Assembly: GCF_002727185.1 (NCBI RefSeq)
Contig: NZ_NIZW01000004.1
Location: forward strand, 186,001-250,000
Direction of reading: 5' to 3'
From: Rhodopirellula bahusiensis
GTDB lineage: Bacteria; Planctomycetota; Planctomycetia; Pirellulales; Pirellulaceae
Length of the DNA: 64,000 bases
The notes under the pieces were generated by a model. That model was not told where the DNA came from. It saw only the letters and a program-made list of their open reading frames with translations, and ran no database searches. The translations under genes were made by a program, and so were the position numbers. This document shows, piece by piece, positions 57,309 to 64,000 of this stretch. Positions within the stretch are counted from its first letter, which is position 1. Every line of letters begins with the position of its first letter.

Positions 57309-60300
57309 ATGACCCAACGACGAAATCTTCGCCGACGCGGCAGTTCTTCGACGCAACCTCGCCGTTTGCACCACCAAACACTCGAGCGACGCGAATTGCT
57401 CGCGGCGGAAATCATCAGCGGGCCTCGGTTGGTCAGCGTGGCGGCAAACACTGGGTCGCAGTTCGACCTGAACGACAACAACGTTCTGTCGGTGGCCCCT
57501 TCCGAGTTGACGTTCCGTTTCGATGGCGGTTCGCAAGTCGACGGCAACACGCTGGATGGAATTCGTTTTGTTGCTGCGGGCGGGGACGGAACGTTTGACA
57601 GCGAAGACTTCAACGATCCGATTCAACCTGGATTCCTGGGCTTTGAAGGCGATCAAAGCGGCGGCCGAGTTGTGGTGGCTCGTTTTGCTGAAACCCTGGC
57701 AGACGATCGCTACCGCATTGTCATCTCGGGTTACGACGACACGACGACCGGTGTGGTTGCGTTGCGAGATGCATCGGGACAAGCGGTCACACCCGCAGTA
57801 CCAGACGATCCGCAACGTCCCGCGGTGAACATCGATTTCGAGATTGAAGTCGGACCCAAGGTGGTGGCTGTTGTCCCGCAACCAATCACGCTCAATGGCA
57901 CCTCGCGCGTCCAAGCTCGTGATCAAGTTCACGTGTACTTCAACGACGATCCATTGTCCAATCTCAACGCGGGTGTGGTTCGATCAACCGATACGGTTTT
58001 GCTGCCGGTCGTCAATCCAGATTTTTACAAACTGATCTTCACCAACGACACGGTTGAGAACACTGACGATCCGGTCTACGCACCGACGCTCGTCGAATAC
58101 GATCCGGCTCTCAATCGTGCCACGCTGACGTTCGATTCAGACCTGTCAGAATTGCCCGATGTTGTGAACGGCGGCGACACACTGCTCGGCCCCCAATCCA
58201 ACAGCGGTAGCGGGACATTCCGCTTGCGAATCGGACGTGGCGATGCCATTCCAGCGTCTCCTTCGGACGTCACTGCATTGGAACTGCCCGATACGTTCAG
58301 CGATGCGCAAGCTCTCGGAACCAACTTCGGAGGCGGATCTCAAAGTGTTCTGGTCGATGGCGGTCTGATTCAATCGACCACCGACGTAATCCCTAACTGG
58401 CCAGGCGCATTCGATGCCGCTGGTCTTCGCGATTACGCTCGCGAAGCTCAATTGACCCAGCAAATCGATACCACCACCGGTATCAACATCTACCCGTACA
58501 ACTTCGCTGAACTGTACGGCACAGGTACCCAAGGGCAAAAGCTTTCCAACGCAATCACGGAAGCACAGAAGCAGCGTGTTCGCGAAGTCTTGGATCTCTA
58601 TTCCAAACGAATGGGCGTCCAGTTCGTTGAGACCGAAGACAGCGGACTTCAATTCGTCACAGGTGATTTGCAAGCGGTTGTTTTGACCGCTGACACCGGT
58701 GCAGGCGAAGGCACTCCGTACAGTTTGTACCGAGTCAACGAGAAAGATCCATCTCGTGGTGTCTTGGTCATGGACGCCGGTGAACCGTGGTTCGATGGCT
58801 ACGGTTTGTCGCCTGACAATCGCCCCAGCTGGTTCGTAGAAGCCCTCCGAGGCGTTGGCAATGTCATCGGAATCGGTGATTTGTTTGAACAACCCGATGG
58901 TGTCGCCGCGGGTGGATCTAGCCCCGACGAACCCAATTCGGAATTCTTCAGTGACTTCGCTGGCAACTCGTTTCCCAACCTGCCGACCGAGCCAGAATTC
59001 CTCAGTCAAAGTGACATCACGCTGGGTCAGGCGTTGCATCGTCCCGAGAGCGACGATGTCGACTTCTACTCTTTCAGTGTCACGGAGACCGGTCGCATCA
59101 CCGCGGAAACTTTCGCACAGCGACTGGATGACAGCAGTCTGTTGGACACACTCGTCAAACTGTACCGCGTCGTTCCCGCTTCCGGATCAAACCCGATCAC
59201 GTACGAATTGGTCGCTTCGAACGACGACTTCTTCAGCAATGATTCGCTGGTGTCCGTCGACGTCAGCGCCGGCGATTACGTTCTCGGTGTCAGCAGCACT
59301 GGCAACGATGCCTACAACGGCGAAGTCGAAGGCAGCGCACTTGGTGGCCGTACCGAAGGCACTTATCAACTGCGTGTCACGTTCAAACCTGACAGTAACA
59401 ACACGATCACTGATACCGCCGGCTCGCGACTGGACGGAGATGCAGATGGCGTCGAAGGCGGCGAATTCAACTTCTGGTTCCGAACGGCCCGCGAAGTATC
59501 GGCTGCCGATGAACCTCGCGTCCTGTACGTGCTGAAAGATGCCGATGGGGACGACACGAACGATGGTAGTTTTGCCACACCTCTGCGCACGATCGACCGT
59601 GCTTTCGAATTGTCGCGTCCCGGTGACATCGTCCGCTTGCTCCCAAGTGCAGGTGCTGACAATCTGATCTCCACGGTTGAAGACAACCCCGCCTACGAGA
59701 TCGGTCGTGGTGGAACAGGTGACCGGGCCCTCGAAGATGGCGACGTCTTCGAAGTTCCCAAAGGTGTCACCGTCATGGTTGACGCGGGTGCGATTCTAAA
59801 ACTGCGCACCGCCAAAATCAGCGTCGGTAGTGAATCGGTCGACGAAGATCGATCGCTGGCCGCCCTTCAAGTCTTGGGGACTCCGGTTCTTGTCGATTCC
59901 AACGGAGTCGCAACCGATGGCGGTGAAGTCTTCTTCACCAGCTTTGACGACCCCACCATCGGCATCGATAACAACCCACTACCAACGGTCCCATCGACCG
60001 GTCACTGGGCCGGCGTCGAATTCCGCAACGACTTCGACTTTGCCGAAGGACGTCCTGTTTGGGAGACCGAAGGGATCTTCCTGGACTACGTCTCGCACGC
60101 CAACATGCAATACGGTGGCGGCAAAATTGACACCAACGCGCCGGTTGTGACGCCTCTGCAAATGCACGAGAGTCGCCCAACGTTGATCTACAACACGATC
60201 ATGAACAGCGCCGATGCCGCCATCAGCGCTGACCCTGACAGCTTCCGCGAAACCAACTTTCATTCGCCTCGCTATCAATCGGTAGCCTCCTTTACCAGCG

Positions 60301-63300
60301 ACTACGGACGAGTCGGACCTGAAATCGCTGGCAACACGCTGATCAACAACACGATCAACGCGTTGTTTGTACGTGTGGACACGCCCGCCGCCGGCCAACT
60401 GCAACCGATGACCGTCAGTGGTCGTTTCGATGATCATGACATCGTTCACGCCATTAGCGAAGTGCTGACCATCGAGGGCAACCCCGGCGGTCCATTGCTG
60501 TTGGAAGATCGACCGGATGTCCTCAGCGTCACGGTGCAAACCTCGACCGCCGGCGGTTCGCTGGCGGATGGGTTGTACGACTATGTCATGACCTACGTCA
60601 CCGAAGATGGAAATGAGTCTTTGGTCAGTTTGGCGACACGATCGGTGTCGTCGACAACCGGCGCGGTCCGCTTGAGCAATTTGCCATCGGCTCCGTCTGA
60701 ATTTGCCGGTCGTAATTTGTATCGTCGCGATCTGTCCGCTCCCGTTGGTGTCATCCGCTATGAATTAGTGACCCAATTGGATCGTCGCGCAACGTTCTAT
60801 CTCGATGACGGAACAACTCGAGGTGGTATTCTCGCCGGCGAGCAAAGCCCGGACCTGGGCGGTATCACGACCAACACAGTTCCTGGGTTGGTTGGAATCA
60901 GCGAATTGGTTGAGAATCAAGCCTACGATTACCGCATGACGTTTGTGGATCCGTACGGTGGTGAATCGCGTGCAAGCGCTGCCAGTGCGATGCAAGTTGT
61001 TTCTCGCAACGATGGAATCTTCCTCGACGACTTGCCGCCGACTGCCGAGGGTTTTGTTGGCCGCAACCTCTATCGATCGACACCAATCACAGGTGAATAT
61101 GTCCTCGTTGCACGATTGATGCTGGATGAGACCAGCTTCCAGGACAATGGACTGACGTCGTTCTCCGCAACGTCGTTGCTTGGCGAAACCTTGGGTAACG
61201 ACGCCGATGGCGGAACCAAATTGTTACCACGCTACGACGCGCGTTTGACGATCGATCCAGGCATCATCGTGAAATCCGAGTCAGCCCGAATTGAGGCCAC
61301 CTTCGGCGCTGATTTCTATGCGGAAGGAAACGATGGCAACAAAGTCATCTTCACTTCGCGATCGGATGACACCTACGGTGCTGGCGGAACATTCGACAGC
61401 AACAACAATGGTGCGAGCACGGGTACGCCGGGCGATTGGGGTGGTTTGATCTTCCGCCAAGACACGACGGCCAGCCTTGATTTCGCCGAAGTTCGTTTCG
61501 GTGGCGGCACCAGTCCTGTCGAAGGTGGCTTCACCGAATTCAACGCCTTAGAAATCCTTCAGGCCGACGTGCGTGTTGCCAACTCAACATTCACTCGCAA
61601 CGCCGATGGATTCGCCAGCACCAGCACACGCGAAGGCCGTGGCTTCAATGACGAGTCCGTCATCTTTGTTCGCGGCAGCCAACCTGTCATTCTGAACAAC
61701 GTGATCGCGGACAACGAAGGTGCCGCGATCAGCATCAATCCCGATGCGCTGAACTTCGATGATGTATTGGACACCGGTCGCTCGACTGGTTCTAGCAGCA
61801 TCATCGCGACGGACTTGGACAACCAAGGACCGCTGATCGCGGGCAACATGTTGGACCTCAACACGCTGAATGGATTGCGTGTCCGCAGTGAGGTCATCAC
61901 CACCGACAGCGTTTGGGACGACACCGATATCGTCCATATCGTCGAAGGTTCCGTGGTCTCAATGACCAACCACTTCTACGGTGCTCTGCGACTGAAGAGC
62001 GATGTGGGTCAAAGCCTTGTCGTCAAGTTTGGACCGAACGGAACTTTGGTCGGCAGCGGACGTCCTCTGGATATCACGGATCGCATCGGTGGCACACTGC
62101 AAGTCATCGGAACACCTGGCAACCCCGTTGTGTTGACCAGTTTGAACGATGTGACAGTCGGTGCGGGGTACACACCCGATGGTCGTGCTTTGCTGCAAAC
62201 CGCGGCCAACGCCACCGATCCAGCCGCAGGCGATTGGCAAGGACTGCAACTAGAAGCCTATGTCAACGATCGCAACGTTGCATACGTTCTGGAAAACGAA
62301 CGAGCGTTGGCGTCCGACATCACCATCAATGCCACACCTGACGACGCCCAAGTCATCGGTGACCTCGCAGAGCACGAATACGCGGGCGATGAAAATGAAC
62401 GTCTCGGCTTCAACGTTCGCGGCACCTTGGCCACGCCGCAAGACCAAGACGTGTATCGCTTCACGGCCACCGGTGGAACCGAACTGTTCATCGACATCGA
62501 TGAAACATCCTTCGGTTTGGATACCGTCGTGGAATTGATCAATGTCAACGAAGACGTGGTCGCCAGCAGCAACAACAGTTTCTCGGAGCTCACCGACGCG
62601 GAAGTCTCGACGACCGACCAAACCAAACTGTACGCCAACCCGAATCTCCCCAACGGTGTATCGGTTGATGACGTGCGACCGCTTTACCAATTGGGAACAG
62701 GTTCCGTTGAGTCACCGAACGCACTGGATGCTGGATTCCGAGTCGTCCTGCCAGGTGACACGCAGCGTGACAACACCTACTACGTTCGCGTTCGCACTCT
62801 GAATCAAAAGACCGATGGTCAGTACCAACTGTCATTGCGACTGCGTGAAACGGATGAAACGGCTGGTTCAACGGTTCAACTGGCTGACATTCGATACGCC
62901 ACCGATGCGATCGCGGTCACCGGTGCTCCATTGCATTCGCCGCTTGCGGGCGATGTCGGTGAAGAAGTTCGCTACATCGATCCAACTCCAGCGAACCGCA
63001 ACAGTGGCGATGAGCAAACGCTCGAAACCGAAAACAACCGTCTCGGATTCACCACTGGAAACGCTCAGACAGTGGGCAACCTGCTGACATCCGATCGCGG
63101 GTCGTTGGTCATCACTGGTGAAATCGGCAACATCGATTCGACCAACTTGGATGTTCGCATCGAAGACGTCGACGTGTACCGAGTGGACTTGTTCGCACAA
63201 CAAATTTCACCGGACGTTTTTGACAGCGAAAACCGATTTGTCACCACGACCTTTGACATTGACTACGCCGATGCATTGGGCCGAGTCAACTCAACGATCT

Positions 63301-64000
63301 CGGTTTACAACGCAGCAGGTCAGTTGATCCTGCACAGTCGAGATTCGAACATTGCCGACGACCAAGGTAGTCCGCTCAACGGTGTCGACATGTCGAACCT
63401 CGACGCTGGCTCCGCTGGTGTTTTGGATGCTTACATCGGCCCGGTCCAACTTCCCGAGGGCACTTACTACGTTGCCGTTTCTGGTGAAGTGGCAGTTCCT
63501 GAATCCCTGGATCAATTCTTCAATCCCGATTCGGCCAACCCGCTGACTCGATTGATGCCGATCAATTCCGTCCGCCGGATTGCAGAGGACCGTCTGGAAG
63601 TCAGCAGCACCATTGCCGACGGGGACGAATTTCGGTCCATCGAAAGCCGATTCCTTGATTACACCGCCGAAGCTCCCATTGTCGAACCGATCTTCGACTC
63701 GGCCTCGGTCGTGCCGTATTCGTTCGACGACATCCGCTTGTTTGTGTCGCTGGACGGCTCAATTTCAGGCAACAACAACAGCGTGCTCGTCAGCGTCAAC
63801 CCATTCAACGGTCAAGTGGACCGTTTGATCGGTCAATCTGGCCAGCCAACTGGCGACCTTGCGATTCGTCGCGATGGGGAATTGTTCTCGTATAGCCTTG
63901 GACCGCAGAGCGGCCCGGAAAACAACGGCAACGTTGGTAACTTCCTGAACATCAGCCCGTTCGATGGTGCAGCGAGCAACGTCGGCGACGACGGGGTCTC
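57309..64000 (+). CDS. Second giant secreted modular protein (3' end beyond window)
   Basis: The frame is open from ATG 57309 to the window end, at least 2230 residues. AAGG about 12 bases upstream may be the ribosome-binding site. The N-terminus is Arg-rich with a LEPR-XLL signal LERRELL (about 25-31). It then follows the first giant's plan: a segment ITEAQKQRVREVLDLYSKRM (about 416) matching ITDRQKDRVREVLDLWSAKI of the first; a PPC domain (about 575-690) with DDVDFYSFSV; a DUF1565/beta-helix-like start (GDDTNDGSFATPLRTIDRAF, about 745); two copies of a YDYxMT/LYR module; and further PPC domains at nt 62370-62870 and 63060-63500. Whether it also ends in a dockerin cannot be seen. Tandem paralogue of the preceding gene. 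Confidence 0.92.
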   Translation, partial: MTQRRNLRRRGSSSTQPRRLHHQTLERRELLAAEIISGPRLVSVAANTGSQFDLNDNNVLSVAPSELTFRFDGGSQVDGNTLDGIRFVAAGGDGTFDSEDFNDPIQPGFLGFEGDQSGGRVVVARFAETLADDRYRIVISGYDDTTTGVVALRDASGQAVTPAVPDDPQRPAVNIDFEIEVGPKVVAVVPQPITLNGTSRVQARDQVHVYFNDDPLSNLNAGVVRSTDTVLLPVVNPDFYKLIFTNDTVENTDDPVYAPTLVEYDPALNRATLTFDSDLSELPDVVNGGDTLLGPQSNSGSGTFRLRIGRGDAIPASPSDVTALELPDTFSDAQALGTNFGGGSQSVLVDGGLIQSTTDVIPNWPGAFDAAGLRDYAREAQLTQQIDTTTGINIYPYNFAELYGTGTQGQKLSNAITEAQKQRVREVLDLYSKRMGVQFVETEDSGLQFVTGDLQAVVLTADTGAGEGTPYSLYRVNEKDPSRGVLVMDAGEPWFDGYGLSPDNRPSWFVEALRGVGNVIGIGDLFEQPDGVAAGGSSPDEPNSEFFSDFAGNSFPNLPTEPEFLSQSDITLGQALHRPESDDVDFYSFSVTETGRITAETFAQRLDDSSLLDTLVKLYRVVPASGSNPITYELVASNDDFFSNDSLVSVDVSAGDYVLGVSSTGNDAYNGEVEGSALGGRTEGTYQLRVTFKPDSNNTITDTAGSRLDGDADGVEGGEFNFWFRTAREVSAADEPRVLYVLKDADGDDTNDGSFATPLRTIDRAFELSRPGDIVRLLPSAGADNLISTVEDNPAYEIGRGGTGDRALEDGDVFEVPKGVTVMVDAGAILKLRTAKISVGSESVDEDRSLAALQVLGTPVLVDSNGVATDGGEVFFTSFDDPTIGIDNNPLPTVPSTGHWAGVEFRNDFDFAEGRPVWETEGIFLDYVSHANMQYGGGKIDTNAPVVTPLQMHESRPTLIYNTIMNSADAAISADPDSFRETNFHSPRYQSVASFTSDYGRVGPEIAGNTLINNTINALFVRVDTPAAGQLQPMTVSGRFDDHDIVHAISEVLTIEGNPGGPLLLEDRPDVLSVTVQTSTAGGSLADGLYDYVMTYVTEDGNESLVSLATRSVSSTTGAVRLSNLPSAPSEFAGRNLYRRDLSAPVGVIRYELVTQLDRRATFYLDDGTTRGGILAGEQSPDLGGITTNTVPGLVGISELVENQAYDYRMTFVDPYGGESRASAASAMQVVSRNDGIFLDDLPPTAEGFVGRNLYRSTPITGEYVLVARLMLDETSFQDNGLTSFSATSLLGETLGNDADGGTKLLPRYDARLTIDPGIIVKSESARIEATFGADFYAEGNDGNKVIFTSRSDDTYGAGGTFDSNNNGASTGTPGDWGGLIFRQDTTASLDFAEVRFGGGTSPVEGGFTEFNALEILQADVRVANSTFTRNADGFASTSTREGRGFNDESVIFVRGSQPVILNNVIADNEGAAISINPDALNFDDVLDTGRSTGSSSIIATDLDNQGPLIAGNMLDLNTLNGLRVRSEVITTDSVWDDTDIVHIVEGSVVSMTNHFYGALRLKSDVGQSLVVKFGPNGTLVGSGRPLDITDRIGGTLQVIGTPGNPVVLTSLNDVTVGAGYTPDGRALLQTAANATDPAAGDWQGLQLEAYVNDRNVAYVLENERALASDITINATPDDAQVIGDLAEHEYAGDENERLGFNVRGTLATPQDQDVYRFTATGGTELFIDIDETSFGLDTVVELINVNEDVVASSNNSFSELTDAEVSTTDQTKLYANPNLPNGVSVDDVRPLYQLGTGSVESPNALDAGFRVVLPGDTQRDNTYYVRVRTLNQKTDGQYQLSLRLRETDETAGSTVQLADIRYATDAIAVTGAPLHSPLAGDVGEEVRYIDPTPANRNSGDEQTLETENNRLGFTTGNAQTVGNLLTSDRGSLVITGEIGNIDSTNLDVRIEDVDVYRVDLFAQQISPDVFDSENRFVTTTFDIDYADALGRVNSTISVYNAAGQLILHSRDSNIADDQGSPLNGVDMSNLDAGSAGVLDAYIGPVQLPEGTYYVAVSGEVAVPESLDQFFNPDSANPLTRLMPINSVRRIAEDRLEVSSTIADGDEFRSIESRFLDYTAEAPIVEPIFDSASVVPYSFDDIRLFVSLDGSISGNNNSVLVSVNPFNGQVDRLIGQSGQPTGDLAIRRDGELFSYSLGPQSGPENNGNVGNFLNISPFDGAASNVGDDGV

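Overview
The window looks like a chromosomal segment of a marine planctomycete of the Rhodopirellula/Pirellulaceae type. The main reasons are two adjacent giant secreted proteins with planctomycete-type N-terminal LEPR-XLL signals (LEARQLL and LERRELL), a dockerin at the end of the complete giant, a base composition only moderately GC-rich, frequent GTG/TTG starts, and small secreted or membrane hypotheticals between housekeeping genes. Late lipid A genes (lpxK and an LpxL/HtrB-type acyltransferase) point to a Gram-negative-type envelope. The assignment rests on protein features read by eye, not on a database search.

Layout. 1-2319: 3' end of ileS, overlapped by purN. 2545-6368: a five-haem secreted cytochrome c coupled to an outer-membrane-barrel-like protein, with a perfect 15-bp inverted repeat just upstream. 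6535-8174: a membrane hypothetical, a convergent ParD/ParE-type toxin-antitoxin pair and a small BFD-type [2Fe-2S] protein. 8333-13454: a tightly overlapping three-gene unit of an EctB-like aminotransferase, an adenylation-carrier-hydrolase fusion and a second alpha/beta hydrolase; this is the best candidate for an undescribed small-molecule or cell-surface modification system. 13565-16192: three small membrane or secreted hypotheticals and the lipid A acyltransferase. 16228-18988 (minus strand): a three-gene ABC importer of the NMT1/ThiY class whose ATPase carries a tandem heptapeptide insertion.

19129-26674: a metallo-beta-lactamase-fold hydrolase, an SDR oxidoreductase, a retropepsin-like protease next to a RimK ligase with a C-terminal extension, then lpxK and a Ski2-like helicase on the minus strand. 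27008-31085: a periplasmic binding protein translationally coupled to a PAS-containing membrane histidine kinase, suggesting a two-protein ligand sensor. 31096-34920 (minus): a large AsmA/TamB-like protein, preceded by a candidate structured small RNA or leader ending in a hairpin plus T-tract. 35619-38257: a sugar-type binding lipoprotein and a DEAD-box helicase.

38731-57210 is a single uninterrupted gene of 6159 codons, followed after 98 bp by a second related giant (57309 to beyond the window). Both share the same N-terminal plan: LEPR-XLL signal, a degenerate matrixin-like segment, PPC domains and beta-helix-like stretches. They appear to be tandem paralogues acting outside the cytoplasm. 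I saw no tRNA, rRNA, CRISPR array or insertion sequence.
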